The notes beneath the pieces were generated by a model. That model saw only the letters and a program-made list of their open reading frames with translations. It was not told where the DNA came from and made no database searches. Positions 9,640-22,500 of a stretch of 64,000 bases of DNA are shown here, piece after piece. The stretch comes from Ascochyta rabiei (taxonomy: Eukaryota; Ascomycota; Dothideomycetes; Pleosporales; Didymellaceae). Position 1 is the stretch's first letter, and each line of letters begins with the position of its first letter. The stretch is from positions 186,001 to 250,000 of the forward strand of contig NC_082417.1 of NCBI RefSeq assembly GCF_004011695.2, read 5' to 3'. A program made the position numbers and the translations under genes.

Positions 9640-12600
9640 TATATTCTAGGTGTAATGTTATACCTATACTATAGCTACCTAGGTAAGCTCTATACCTTAC
9701 TAGAGGTAGTCTAGAAAATAGACTACCTGTCCCTATAGTATGTTCTAGCTAATAGTTAGTAGCACTGTTGTCTATAGGAGGTCTACATTATACCTATAGA
9801 GGAGTAGGTTAGAACTAACTCTAGTAACTAAAGAGTTATAATTATTAAGTGCTAGTTAGTAGGCTAGAAGATAGTTAGGCTAGTTATTCTGTTTAAAGTT
9901 AACTATAACCTATAGAACTGCCTATACCTCTTAGTTAGCACGCTCTATCTCTCTGTCTGTCTAGTAGTAGTAGGCTATAGAGAGTAGCTAGTCTACCTCT
10001 ATAAGGCTATATAACGTTATCTAAAAATATCCTAGCTAGTCTAAGCTATAGTCTGTAATAATAGCCCTTAAAAAGCTCTAGAACTGCTACTATATATTGC
10101 AGAAGACCTTAGCATAATATTCTGCTATTATAGAAGTTATTACTTTAAGCTGTATAAACTTAGAGAGATAATCTATAATAACTAGAAGATAGCGTAGTAC
10201 GTTCTTATTAGCCTAAGAAAGGTTAACTATAAAGTCTATTAAAATCTAGGACTAAAAATAGTTAGTAATAGGCAATAGCTAGAGTAAGCCTTACTATTAG
10301 TGCTGTAATATATGTGTACTAAAATAGTAGTAGTTATAGATATAACACTAAACATTCTATAATATCCCCTTCTAGTAGAAGTTATGTCTAACTATGTAGA
10401 ATATAGTATTAGCCCCTAGATAGCCTATTAGGTTAGATTTATATGCCCTTTAGATTATTATAGTTATAAGTAGCTTCTAATATAGAACCTATATAACTTT
10501 ATACTATAGTAGTATACTATAAGTACTAAGTATATAATCTATAATTTACTAAGTAGTCTTAGCCTTAGAAGAGAACTAGTAGGCCCCCTTATAGATAGTA
10601 GGCAGGCACACTATATACCCTATATTCTACTAAATATCTTTATTCTATAGTAATTATATATACGTGTTAATAAAAAGTAGAGGTATACTAGGGTCTAGTA
10701 TACTAATTACTAATACTAAAACTAAGGTTATTATTCTATAGGCCCTCTCTAACTTCCTATTATAGTCCTGTTCCTAGCAGCTTAGCACATCTAGTTAGGC
10801 TACTAGGCGCTCTAGGTAGAAGCAAAGGTAGAAACAGAACTTTAATAGCTCTTCTGCCTATTAGTCCTGCCTCTTACTTAACCTACGTACTGTAGTAAAG
10901 TACTAGAGGTTCTTATAGTTAGTTAGGATAGTAAACAGCCTAGTAACAGACTCTAATTTAGCTGCCTAGACCTCTAGGTACTTTATAATAGTAGTTAATT
11001 CCTTATTATAGATAGTATAGTTCTGTTATTCTATTATAGGTATAGTAGAGTAATACGCTACTAGGTAAAGTACCTTCCTATGCTATATAAAAGGTAGCTA
11101 CCTAGCACCTTACTAAAGTACTCTACCTCTAATAGTGTATCTTACTTAGAGTCCTACTAGGCTAGGACTAGTTCTATTATAAATGTGTTCTTTAGCTAGT
11201 AGAATACTGCATCCTCCTCCTGCCTCTACCTAAACAGGATATCCTTCCCTATAAGTTAATTAAGTAGAGTAGTAATATTAGAGAAGGCTAGGATAAAGTT
11301 CTAGTAGAAGTTAGTAAACCTTAGGAAACTGCAGACTCTATATAAAGACTGTAGGGCTTCCTACTTATAGATAGCCTTAACCTTCTTAGAATTAGAATAA
11401 ATATCCTTTCTAGCTTCTATAATATATTCTAGGTAGTGTACTTCCTTTATTACAAATACGTACTTTTTAGAATCTAGATATAGCTCTGTATTGCGTAGAA
11501 GCGTAAGAACTCTACTAACCTTCCCTAAGTAGTCTATTCTAGACCTACTACTATAGATAAGAATATTATCTAGGTACGTAGTAGTATAGTTCCCTAATAT
11601 CTCCTAAAGTATACTGTTAATATAACGCTAGAAGGACGCTAGTGCTCTAGCTAGGCTAAATAGGTAGACTAGATACTTAAAGAGCCTAAAATAGGTGTAG
11701 AACGTAGTAAGGTACTTATCTTCTTCTATAACATAAATCCTATGGAATACTAAATAGATATTACTCTTAGAGAACTAGTAGGCACCCCCTAGTATACGCA
11801 ACGTCTTCTTAATAAGAGGAAGTAGGTACTAGTTAGTAATTATAATACTATTAAGTACGTAATAGTCTACGTACATACGCTATCTACTAGAGGACTTTTT
11901 AACTAGTAGGACTAGAGCCCCTACTAGAGAAGAGGAGGCGTAGATCTACCCCTTATCTATTAGTACTAACACCTATTTCTATAGCTTAAGTAGCTAGTCC
12001 CTTAGCATATTGTATAGAGGGCCCTAAGGTAGAGACTTCTTCTTTCTAGACTAGTTGCGTTATAACTATATATAGTAATCTATCTTACCCCTATATAGGG
12101 AAAGGCTAGAGGCCTTACTCTTATTAAATAGGTCCTAAAACTAGACTAACTTAGGGGGAAGAGGGTCTACCTTCTCTGCTGTCCCTTACGCTCCTAGGGA
12201 TTAAACTAAGAGGATTTTAGTAATGTTATAGAGGCTTATAGAAATAAACTAGTCTCTAGACAGGCGCTTCTAGAGCCTATTAGCTAGGGTCTTATTAAAC
12301 TTAGTTACTAATAGAAGAGCTATATAAATATTTACTATATACTAGAAGAACTTATAGACTATAAGGTTTTCTATATATTATATCTTTAGTATACTCTTTT
12401 CTATATCTAACACTACGCCCTCTTACTAGAGCTAGGGCTTCTCTAAAATAATATTCTAGCTTAGACCTAGTACTACGTAGGCTATAGCCTATAAGTGCTA
12501 CCTGTCTAAGTTATACCTAAATAGGACTAAACAGAAGATTATAGACTTTCTACTAGTACCTACTACTTACACTAAGCGTTATAGCAGCACCTTAATAAAG

Positions 12601-12900
12601 TCTTCTTCTAAGTATATAGTAAAGTTATTACTTACTATACTAAAGTATTTATACTCTAAGTCTACTAGTATATTAGCCTAAATTACCCTATTAATAAATA
12701 ATAGAATATAGAATAGGGGCTTACCTATAGAGTCTATAATAGCTTCTCTAGCAGCCTATAATACCTCTATACTAGTAGTCTCCTCTACTAATATAATTCT
12801 ATAGCGCTCTTAACTTAGACTTATATTAGAAGTAGCTAGTTTCCCCTATATAAACTAGCCTCTTTCTTACCTAAGATTATTACTACCTATACTGTAGGTA
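9640..12900 (-). pseudogene. A1 pol (protease-RT-RNase H-integrase), Ty3/Gypsy type
   Basis: The reverse transcriptase lies at about 12050-11450 on the minus strand. It reads V-D-Y-Y-V-L-N-S-I at the fingers, then R-Y-I-N-S-I-L, then the catalytic box as Y-L-D-N at 11576-11565; the family has Y-L-D-D. RNase H should follow at about 11400-10800, but I could not assign residues. The integrase C-terminal part reads at about 9960-9750 as E-R-A-N-stop-E-V and Y-N-V-D-L-L, matching the 'GQTERxNQxxE…GYxP' segment. Every in-frame stop examined is TAG/TAA at Gln or Trp-like positions. A2 carries the same pol at 55950-59240. Confidence 0.85.
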
Positions 12901-14067
12901 CTACTACGTTAGCGTAATTCTAGTAAATATATTCTTCTTTACTGCAACAGGTATATAGGTTAGCCTTCTAGTATTATTAAAATACCTTATTAGAAACCTA
13001 CGTAGCCTAGTTAGAAGTAGACAACTTCTAACCTCTATATCTAGTACTACTGCTAGTATACACTACAGAAATAACTATTATCTTAATATTACTATTTCTG
13101 TTATACTTAGGTAGTGTCTAGGCTAGGCTGTAGTGTAGCTAGTTTTCTATAGCTATAGTCTTAACGTCTATAGTAATAGATTTATACTCTATAATAGCTA
13201 TATTATAATCTATATAAGTTTCTTCTTAGTTTATTACTATATTATAGATATTTACTTTTAGAGGCTAGTAGAGCTTTAATAGGCACTGTTTACTCTCCTA
13301 GTAGAGGCTACTACTTTATACTAGTAGCTGCTTAAACTAGATAAAAAAGTCTAAGAACAACTTGTTAGGGCCCTAACGGACGCTTTCTAGTTTTACCTAG
13401 GCCTCTTTCTAGCTGTAGTTATTGCTGTAACAGAATTCTAGGTATACTAGAAAGTCCTCTAGGCTCTATATACCTTAGGTACCTCTAATCTTATAGAATA
13501 GAGCTATATCTTATTATATAGACGCACTAAGCTAGAACTATATAAAGGTAAATATGTTTAATAGCCTACTAATAAAGAATATATCTACCTATAGCTTATG
13601 TTCTATTATAACCTACTATACTTTAAATAAGAACTTATCTCTAGTAAAGGCCTTACCTATAGAAAGAGGTTTTCTATAGGCTATAGACATCTACATAGAG
13701 ATATATAGGCCTAGAGCAGACGCTAAAAACAGCGCTTTATAAGGTAGGTTAGGGGCTAGGGTAGATATTAATAGATATAGTGTTACTTCTAAGAAGGATA
13801 ATAGGACTATAGACGCAGGTCTAGTATAGGTATTAGCCATTTATACTAGAGACTCTATAAACACACGTATATTAGAGTTATTATACTTAAGTAATACTAT
13901 ACGCTTATTAGTAGTAGTTAAGGCTTACTATAAGTTTGTTATAAACTATAACATCTAGGCTATAAATTTCTAAAGGGTTAAGAGGACAGATTTGTCTAAG
14001 GGGTTATTCTAGAAGCTAGCTAACATAGTATAAGTGCTAGCTATTCTTCTAGAAGAAGAGATATAAA
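12901..14067 (-). pseudogene. A1 gag region
   Basis: This lies between pol and the right (5') LTR on the minus strand, where gag belongs. A frame at about 13740-13560 reads S-I-A-Y-R-K-P-L-S-I-G-K and V-I-I-E-H-K-L. Near 13135-13100 a degenerate Q-P-G-H-like spot may be a zinc-knuckle relic, but the Cys positions are not recognisable. The frame is too broken to set start or end. Confidence 0.5.
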
Positions 14068-14222
14068 TGTTATAGACTAGCCTTAGAGTAGGATGTAATA
14101 AGGGTTAATATAGTATTATATCTCTTAAGGAGGTAATATATTATATATCCTTCTAATATGTCTATAGAGCACGTAACTACCCTATCTTACTTAAGGCTTA
14201 GATAAGGTCTAAGCCTATAATA
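14068..14222 (-). repeat. A1 right (5') LTR, 155 bp
   Basis: It starts TGTTATAGACTAG and ends CCTATAATA, where the expected terminal CA has become TA by RIP. It matches both A2 LTRs over its full length. The ends form a short inverted repeat, TGTTATAG and CTATAACA. Confidence 0.92.
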
Positions 14223-14611
14223 GAGAGCTAGTAGAATGTAAGGTAATACCTCCCTCTATAGATAAGAAGATACCTTAATAGATACTAGGTATCTATAGTG
14301 CCTTAAAAGGATCTATAGGTTCTCTAGAGGGTATATTATACCCTAAATTTATATCTATAGAGTAGCTTTAGCTAAAAAGGGTTAGAATAGCCTAGAAGTA
14401 GGTAATTAATAATAGAAGTTAGAAAACCTATGGAATTTTTTAAAGAGACAAAAGACTAAGAGTATTTATTTTTAATAAACTAAGACAAAAATTTAATAAA
14501 GGAGATCTAGTAATAATCCTATTCTTCTAAAGGGTACTAAAAGATGTAGAGAAACTATAATCTTCCCTATTTATAAAACCTTTATTACCTAAACCCCTAA
14601 AATAATATATA
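14223..14611. other. Sequence between A1 and C1, unidentified
   Basis: These are about 390 bases into which C1 inserted; the same target resumes at 20440. A plus-strand stretch near 14476 reads N-K-L-R-Q-K-F-N-K-G-D-L-V-I-I, which resembles the 'KFxPGDLV' turn after a Gypsy integrase core. It may be a Gypsy fragment. Nothing else is recognisable. Confidence 0.35.
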
Positions 14612-15461
14612 TGTGAAAATTAGAAGTAATAGTTAAATTAATTAATTTTGTAACTATAGAGAGATAGCTGTATTTATCTTTTATAGTTTGAGATAGGCCT
14701 AGATCTAGTTTTTAGATAGGCCTAGATCTGTTTTTAGGTAGACCTAGATCTAGTTTCAGATAGGCTAAGATCTAGTTTTAGATAGGCCTAGATCTGGTTG
14801 TTTAGACAGGCCTAGATCTGGTTTTAGATAGGGCTAGATCTAGTTTTAGATTAACCCTTAGTAAAACACTTAGTCTTTTAGATTTATTTTTAGTACTCTT
14901 ATACTTAGAGTATTATAATCTTATAGTTTTTATTTATACTTTATCTTACTAGGTTTATTCTAGTATTAGAGAAGAAACCTTAAAAAACGCGTTTTAGCAC
15001 GATTGCAAGCAAGGTGTTAAAAAGTAAGTTTAGAATAATTTATTACACTAGCGCTGCTAGTAGTATAGGCTTACTAATCTTAGATATTGTATATTAGCTA
15101 GTAATGTATCTAGTCTGCAATGCGCTAGTATAATAAATAATAACTTACTTCTAACTATAACGTTTTTATTATAAGATATGTGTATTTCTTCTATTCCTTA
15201 ACTTCTATTCTCTTTAGAGACTTAGTTAGGACTAGTAGAGCTTAGGTAATATTTTAATCTAGTTAATTAGGTGTGTTGTACTTATTACTAGGCTTATAAG
15301 TATTTCTAGACTTATATAGCTTCTATTATAGCTTTAACTATATCTACTTAGAAATAGCTTATATTATAATCTCCTTGTTTATATTTTATTTAAGAAGTAT
15401 TCTCTTAGTTTTTATATTTGTAGTTGTATTACTTACTTTTTAAATTGTTTTATATTAAATA
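14612..15461 (-). repeat. C1 left (3') LTR
   Basis: It starts TGTGAAAATTAGAAG on the plus strand and ends TATTAAATA (originally TTAAACA), followed by the PPT. About 14690-14850 holds a tandem array of 22-25 bp units containing GGCCTAGATCTAG. Confidence 0.9.
14690..14850. repeat. Tandem AGGCCTAGATCTAG units in the C1 LTR
   Basis: Six or seven units of about 22-25 bp, each with the near-palindrome CCTAGATCTAG followed by TTTTAGATA. The same array occurs at 19680-19830, 44630-44735 and 49570-49735 with different unit numbers. It may be the LTR enhancer; that role is inferred. Confidence 0.85.
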
Positions 15462-15479
15462 TACCCTCTTAAGCAATAT

Positions 15480-18400
15480 AACTATTTTATAATATTTAGC
15501 TTATTAAATAAGGTAGTAAAGGTAGGTGTATTTAATGCTTTTGTAAATATATCTGCTAATTATTCCTTAGTAGGTATATAGTTCAAACCTATTATCCCTT
15601 CTAGAATCTTTTCTCTTATAAAGTAATATTGTATATCTATATACTTAGTTTTAGAGTAGTATTCTAGGTTATTTACTAGTGTAATAGTAGGTTAATTATT
15701 ACTAAACAGATAGAATTTCTCTCCTTTTAGATTTAGAAGTTTATTAATATCTAGTTATTTATAGATACTTATTAAATAGGTATATTCTTTAAAAGGTTCT
15801 TTTAGAGCTATACACTCTGCTTTACAGCTACTTAGAGAAGTTAATTTTTATATTTTACTAGACTAGGTATTAGAGGTGTTATTAAACATAAATATATATC
15901 TAGTTATACTTTTTCTAGTAGTTAAAATACTACTCTAATTAGTATCTGTATATCTAAGTAATAAGGGTACTAATTATAATTAGAAAAATACTCTATTTTC
16001 TCTTATATAATTTAGGTATTTAAAAATTCTATTAATTACTATAAAGTATTCTTTAGTAGGGTTAGACATATATCTTACGTAGCTATATATACTAAATACT
16101 AAGTCTAGTCTAGTATAGGTAGTTAAGTATATTAAACTACCTATATATTACTAGTATAGTTTTATAACTTCTAAAGTTACTTATTCTTTGTTCTTTTATA
16201 ACGTAACACTAGCTTCTACTAGTGTACTAACAGGATTTAAATCTAGCTTATTATATTTTACTAGTATATCTTTAATATACTTCGCTTATTTTAAGTAAAT
16301 AGATCTTCTTACTCTATCTCTTATTATCTCTATCCCTAGAAAATATTTTACTTCTTCTAGATTACTTAGTTCTAGTAGCCTTACTAGATTTATTTTTAGT
16401 TCTTTAATAAGTTTAATATTATTTCCTATTATAAGAGGATTGTCTATATAGATTATTAGATAGATATTAATCTTCTTATTTATAAAGATCTCTTATTCTG
16501 TAAATATAGGCTTAAAATCTAGTTTACTTAGAATAGCTTTTAGGTTTATATACTAGGCTCTAGGTACTTATTTTAATCTATAAATTACCTTATTTAATTT
16601 ATAAACCTTAGTCTTATCTTCTAGAAAGCCTATAGGTTATTTTATATATATATCTATACTTATAGGTACGTAGAGAAAAGCGTTTTTAAAATCTAGCTGT
16701 ATTATTTCTAGATCTAGAAATACTGCTATAAATAGTAGAAGTCTTATAATCTCTATTCTTATTATATTTATAAAGGTTTCTAGGTAGTCTAGTCTATAGA
16801 TTTAGCTAAACCCTTTAATAACCTATCTTACTTTAGATTTAATAATGTTGTTATTAGACTCTTCTTTAATCTTAAACACCTAGCGTCTCTTTAGTGCTGT
16901 TCTATTTTTAGGTAGCTCTACTAGTAACTAGGTATTTTATTCTGTTAGTTAATTAAACTCTAGTTTACAAGGTTGTAGCTATTCCTTTTTATTCTCTAAA
17001 TTAATTACTTGAAAGTAGGTACTTAGCTCTAAATTAGTATTACTAGTTAGAAATGCTAATTTATCTTTAGAGTTACTATAGTAGTTGTTAATATTACTAT
17101 TAGTTTACTCTTAGTTTTGTGTACTATTAGAGTTACTAGGTAGACTATATACTCTAGTACTTTAGTTATTATTCTTATAGGAGAACTCTTAATAACTTCT
17201 TTTATTATTACTAAATGTTTTATTTAAGCCTATTATAATTATATATTATTTTTAATACTATTATTAAATTTGCCTTTTAGGATTATAGTATCTCTTGTTT
17301 ATATAATCCTCTTAGATATATAATCTAAGATATAGTAATTATATTTATTAAAACCTATAAGAATTTCTTTCTTAGCTCTAGGCTCTAGCTTTATAAGCCT
17401 ATTAATTTATCCTTATAGTATGCTATAGCGCCCTAAATCCTTAGATTATCTAGATTAGGCTTTTTATTATAGAGCTTTCTAAATAGTAATATAGATAAAT
17501 AGAAGTATAGAGTTCTATTATATATATAAATAGCTATTTTAACTACCTCTACCTAGTATAGAAGATCTATATTAGTATTAAATAGTAATACTCTAGTTAT
17601 TTCTATAATAGTTTAATTAATTCTCTCTATTAAACTATTTCGTTCTAGCGTATAGGGGCTTTAAAATAAATAGAAAATACTATTTTTAATAATAAATCTT
17701 TTAAATAGAGAATTGTTAAATTCTTTACTATTATCTAATCCTAATATCTTTATAGATAGATGAGATTAGGTTTCTACTTTTAGTTTATATTTTATAAATA
17801 ATTCCAGTGCCTCTATTTTTATTTTAAGAGCTTAAAGTTTAGTTCTCTAGTAGTACTATCTAGGAAAAAGATAATATATGTATATCCTGCTTTTAAACTA
17901 GAAGTTATAGAACTGTAAATATCTATTACTACTTTTTATAGATAAATAGTAGGTTTATCTATTATAACTCTTAATTTATTTCTAGTTTATTTTGCCTGTA
18001 TACAGGCTACATAGTTAAAACTATAATTTTATAGTATTTTAATATTAAGTAGTTTACTTATAGTATCTATAGTTTTATATCTAAATCTATTATAATATAG
18101 TTCTAGCTTTCCTATAGTAGATTTATTAGAATCTAAGTAGAGTATATATTTCTTATAGTTTAAATTATCTATAGAGCTATCTTTAAGAATAATATTATTT
18201 ATAAGGTTTAGTATATACATGTTATAAGCGTACTTAGCTTTAATAACTAGATTATCTCTTATTAAGATAGCTTCTTCCTTTGTAAAGTTTACTTTAAAGT
18301 CTTTTTCTATTAAGTTAAAAATAGATAGAAGGTTTATAGAGAAGCTTAGTATATAGAGGTAATTATTTAGTATAATTTTTATATTATTTACTATAAAGTA

Positions 18401-19590
18401 TAATGTTCTAATAGCTATAGCATTAATAGTAGTATTATTACCCTAGCTTAATTTAGTTATATTATCTACTAAACTACCTTCTAAAAATAGTAACCTATTA
18501 TATATTTAATGCTAAGTACTTCCTAAATCTAGTATTAAGTTAGCTTTAGTTAAACTAAACTGTAGGTTATTATTAAAATATACCTTATTATCTAAATCCT
18601 CTAGTAAATCTAGATCTATTTAATCTAGAGATATAAGAGTTTAATCTTATTCTTTTTTAACCCTTTTTTCTGCTATACTTTTAGCTAGATTACGTAATTG
18701 TTAAATAGAATTATAGGTATGTCTAGTTTTAAACTAATTAGGTTTCTTTTCTAGATTAAGGAACTAGCAACTACTTACTTAATACGTTTTTACTTTATAT
18801 TTATTACTATAGCGTTACTTTATAACCTTATTCTTTTAGTATAGTTTGTGTTTTAATTAGTATAGTACTTTTCTAGTACTTGTTTAGCAACAGGATTTGT
18901 TAATTAAATTAGCAAATAGTGTTTCTATATTTATTTCATCTAAATTCTAACAAAAGGATTAAATAATAATAGTAACAAACACCTTATAATTTAGGGTTAA
19001 ATTGTTGAGTATACAATTAAGTACTACTTACTTATGTAATTAAATTCCTTTTAAGCTGAAATTATTATTAAGATATTTAATTTTGTCTCGGAAATCTTTT
19101 ATTAAATTAAAGTTCTAGAGATAGGATTTAAAGAATTCTTTTAATAGAAGAAATTTAGCTATAAATCCTTTTAGAGAGTATAGATTTGCTGGTATAATCT
19201 AGTAATCTATAGTAGTAGTACACTTTTAAATTTATATACTAGGGCCTTTTTTATAACTAAGTATAGTATATACTTTTGCCTTTCTATCTATAGTAGTTAG
19301 AATAATAATAGGCTTATTATTATCATTATAGATAGTATTATAGAGGTCCTTAGTAGTAAGGATAGCTATTATTTAGTTGCTCTAGAATTTGTAATTAGCT
19401 TAGCAAGAGAGCTTTTTAATTTAAAGATAATCTAACATTTTTAAATACGAATTTATACTGTTTTAACTTAAAGAGGTGTTAATTAAGAAATAATTAGTTT
19501 AATTAAGAAATAATTAGTTTAGATGTTGTTTAGGTAATAGTGCGCTGTAATTAAGAAATAATTAGTTTAGGTGTTGTTTAGGTAATAGTA
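15480..19590 (-). pseudogene. C1 gag-pol, Ty1/Copia type
   Basis: Read right to left: gag from about 19590, then protease, pre-integrase (18220-18029), integrase (to about 17400), RT and RNase H. RT at about 16820-16200 includes Y-L-E-T-F-I-N, then L-E-I-I-Q-L-D-F-K-N-A-F-L, and the catalytic box as Y-I-D-N at 16450-16439 (Copia has Y-V-D-D). RNase H at about 16000-15800 includes T-R-K-S-I-T and S-S-C-K-A-E-C-I-A-L. Nearly all stops are Gln or Trp codons converted by CpA to TpA or TpG to TpA changes. Confidence 0.9.
18029..18220 (-). pseudogene. C1 GAG-pre-integrase segment, still open for 63 codons
   Basis: This surviving open stretch is the pre-integrase domain of Copia polyproteins, not a separate gene. 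It ends L-E-L-Y-Y-N-R-F-R-Y-K followed by I-D-T-I-S-K-L-L. This fits the family's 'LWHxRLGH' box with both His codons (CAT/CAC) changed to Tyr (TAT) and Gly to Arg, all RIP-type changes. It remains open because it has almost no Gln or Trp codons. The same segment survives in C2 at 46196-46387. Confidence 0.88.
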
Positions 19591-19592
19591 CG

Positions 19593-19606
19593 CTAGGCTT
19601 ATAACC
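19593..19606 (-). promoter_or_regulatory. C1 primer-binding site (half-tRNA type)
   Basis: On the minus strand the first bases after the 5' LTR read GGTTATAAGCCTAG. With one RIP change reversed this is GGTTATGAGCC, complementary to the anticodon stem-loop of initiator Met tRNA, the primer used by many Copia elements. The tRNA match is from memory of the family. Confidence 0.6.
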
Positions 19607-20434
19607 TGTAAAAATTAGAAGTAATAGTAAAATTGATTTATTTTATAACTATAGAGAGAGAGCTGTATTTATTCGTTATAGTTTTAGATAGGCCTAGATC
19701 TAGTTTTTAGATAGGCCTAGATCTAGTTTTAGGTAGACCTAGATCTAGTTTTAGATAGGCCTAGATCTAGTTTTTTAGACAGGCCTAGATCTGGTTTCGG
19801 ATAGGGCTAGATCTAGTTTTAGATTACTCCTTCGTAAAACACTTAGTTTTTTAGATTTATTTTTAGTACTCTTATACTTAGAGTATTATAATCTTATAGT
19901 TTTTATTTATACTTTATCATACTAGGTTTATTCTAGTATTAGAGAAGAAACCTTAAAAATCGCGTCTTAGCACGATTGTAGGTAAGGTGTTAATAAGTTA
20001 GTATAGAATAATTTATTACACTAGCGCTACTAGTAGTATAGGCTTACTAATTTTAGATATTATGTATTAGCTAGTAATGTATCTAGTCTAAGATGCGCTA
20101 GTGTAATAAATAATAGGTTACTCCTAACTATAAGGTTTTTATTACAAAATATGTGTATTTCTTCTATTCCTTAACTTCTATTCTCTTTAGAGACTTAGTT
20201 AGGACTAGTAGCGGTTAGGTAATAATTTAATCTAGTTTATTAGGTGTGTTGTACCTATTGCTAGGCTTATAAGTATTTCTAGACTTCTTTAGCTTCTATT
20301 ATAGCTTTAACTATATCTACTTAGAAATAGTTTATATTATAATATCCTTATTTATAGTTTATTTAAGAAGTGTTCTCTTAGTTTTTATATTTGTAGTTGT
20401 ATTACTTACTTTTTAAATTATTTTATATTAAATA
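19607..20434 (-). repeat. C1 right (5') LTR
   Basis: 828 bp matching 14612-15461. It starts TGTAAAAATTAGAAG and ends TATTAAATA. It is shorter than its partner mostly because of fewer 22 bp units. Confidence 0.9.
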
Positions 20435-20766
20435 ATATAAAGCATAACTATACTAATTAGAACTTTTAAGAGAGATTATAAGAGATACTTCTTCTATTCT
20501 TTAATTAATTTCCTTATAGAGAAGTAAATACTAACTTTAGTATAAAGTATATCTTAGAGAACCTAAAGACATTATAGCAGGCCTACTATATAACTAACTA
20601 CTAAGGGTAAGTAATATAGAAACTAATATAGTAAGAGCTAAAGAGAAATATAGTAGATACTCTAGAAATACTAGCTAAATATAAGTAAAAAGAGTATAGA
20701 TCCTTATAGTAATTTAAGTAGTAGAAACTTAGTCTTTTATAGATCTATTAGACTTTATATATCTAC
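20435..20766 (+). pseudogene. Unidentified coding remnant between C1 and F1
   Basis: From about 20535 to 20765 the plus strand keeps one frame of about 75 codons with only Gln-type stops, including L-E-N-L-K-T-L and N-I-V-D-T-L-E-I-L-A-K-Y-K. It is Gln/Lys/Leu-rich and looks helical. It is cut by the F1 LTR at 20767, and its upstream side is interrupted by C1. It could be an older transposon or a host gene fragment. I do not recognise it. Confidence 0.45.
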
Positions 20767-21050
20767 TATAACGCACTAGTTACCTAAAGCCTTATCTAAT
20801 TCCTCTCTAACTTAGTACTGTTATATCTATGTCTATTTTACACCTTAGGCTAGTACTCTAATTCTTTCTAACTCTTATAAGGTGTAAAAGGTATAAGGTT
20901 AATAGGTATAGAGAGCTATTTTTAAGTATTCTTTTATATAAGACCTATAGAAATAGAATAATTCTCTATATATACTATTCTAGTGCTTCTATACACCTTT
21001 TAGTAGATACACATATCTATTAGAGACTTCTATTATTCTATATTGTTATA
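20767..21050 (+). repeat. F1 5' LTR, 284 bp
   Basis: It starts TATAACGCACTAG (originally TGTAAC) and ends TTGTTATA (originally GTTACA), a short inverted repeat. It matches the F2 LTR at 51328-51626 over its length and the truncated LTR at 40865-41030. Confidence 0.85.
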
Positions 21051-22500
21051 TTATACTTAAGAACTTATTCTAGCTTATAACAGCCTCTAAATAATATTGT
21101 AAAGTTGTTTAGTTATTTTAAGTACCTCTAGATTTAGATCTCTTATAGTTATAAACTAAAACTAGGTTCTAATTATTATGTAATTTAATAGTTAGGATTC
21201 TAGACACCTTCTAGTAACTAAAGCTTTTAGGTTTAGAATTTCCTATAACTTACTACTCTAGAATTACCTTTAGATAAAGCTGTGTTAGATTACGCTAAGA
21301 TATAGACTTAGAAATTATTAAGAACCTACCTAAATTAAATTATTACTAATTTTAGGTACTACTAACCCTAGTTTAAAGGAACCTCCTAGAGGATCTACTA
21401 GGATTTAGGCAACTATGCCTTCTAAAGAATTAGTTAATAAACTACTTACTAAAAGTAAAATAGATAAGGACTAAAATAGCTAGGCTTTAAGTATAAACCT
21501 CTCTATACAAATATAATCCTATACCTACTACTAAGTCCCCCTAACTAACTTAAAGATTAAGGCCTCTAAGTACTGTCTATATCCCTAGGCTTAGTAAATA
21601 AACTCTAACTATTAACAGATTAAGTAATGACAAAGAACCTACCTTTAAACAGTAGTAGTAAGCCTTAATTTATAACTAACTTAATATTAATTTAGATTAC
21701 TATTCTATAGTAAGATCCTGTATAGCTCTAGTATAGAGATACACTTCTAGGCTTACTAAGAAATACCTTAAGCCCTAATACTTATCTTATAACTTAAATT
21801 ATTTTTAGAACGCTAAGGAAATAATTATGCTTCTCTACTTGTATTTTATTAATAGAAATAAGAAAGCTAAGAGTTAGGCTGTAATTAACTGTCTATAAAT
21901 AGGAAAGAATAATATATTCCTAACTTTTAAAGCACAATTCCTAAGTTCTGCTATTTAGGGACAAGTATCTAAGTTAAAATAGTTTTACTACCTATAGACT
22001 AGAATAATTAATAGTATATAATATAGAAAGAAAACAGAACTCTATCTATACTCTACCTAATACTATCCTAATTTAGACCTAACCCTAAACAGTTAATATT
22101 TAGCCTTATTCTAATAACCTACTTCTAAATTAACCTATCTCTAGTATTTAGAAGCCTTTAATATCTACGCCACCTCTTCCTAGAACTACCCTCTAAGCTA
22201 CACCTATAAGAGAGCTAACTCTAGGTAACTATTATAACTATAGTAAGGTAGTTTATTTTATAAAAGATTATACTAGTCCTTAAATTTAAAGAATCTAAGT
22301 AGATACTAAAGATTATATTAATACTAAAGAAGACTTTAAAAAGAACCTAATACCTAAGAGAAAGAGTTCTACCTAGAAGAATAACCTTACCTAGGCCTAA
22401 ATTAATTTAACCTATCTAACCTCTCCTTATATTATATATTTAGTAGACCCCATTTTCTTATTTCTTTTATTTTATTAAACTAAGGGCTAGGCGTATAACT
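21051..22500 (+). pseudogene. F1 gag region
   Basis: This lies between the 5' LTR and the protease, where gag belongs. Plus-strand frames are Asn/Tyr/Leu-rich and interrupted by Gln-type stops. I could not fix the start or find a zinc knuckle. Confidence 0.5.

Larger units (their letters stand above)
362..14222 (-). mobile_element. A1: RIP-decayed Ty3/Gypsy LTR retrotransposon, split by a hAT element
   Basis: A1 is a Gypsy-type retroelement whose gag-pol runs right to left. It aligns base for base with A2 (53328-60549) except for the hAT insertion at 1191-7901. The right LTR (14068-14222) is complete. The left LTR survives only from 364 to 440 because E3 is inserted in it. Without the nested elements the unit is about 7.2 kb, as in A2. 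Pol domains read on the minus strand with TAG/TAA in place of Gln/Trp codons. Between pol and the left LTR there is about 2 kb that reads better on the plus strand. The left target duplication lies outside the window. Confidence 0.9.
14612..20434 (-). mobile_element. C1: RIP-decayed Ty1/Copia retrotransposon
   Basis: C1 is a complete-length Copia element with LTRs of 850 and 828 bp and a perfect 5 bp target duplication, ATATA at 14607-14611 and 20435-20439. The minus strand encodes gag, protease, integrase, RT and RNase H in the Copia order (integrase before RT). The primer-binding site (19593-19606) and polypurine tract (15462-15470, read as AAGAGGGTA) fit the minus orientation. The left and right LTRs differ mainly by RIP-type transitions and by the number of internal repeat units. 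Confidence 0.93.

Noticed and set aside
13100..13140. gag zinc knuckle in A1
   Set aside because: A Q-P-G-H-like string is present, but the Cys codons cannot be derived by RIP changes and A2 does not support it.
14690..14850. CRISPR-like array of regular short repeats
   Set aside because: Units are directly adjacent with no unique spacers, lie inside a retroelement LTR and recur in all four LTRs; they are LTR tandem repeats.
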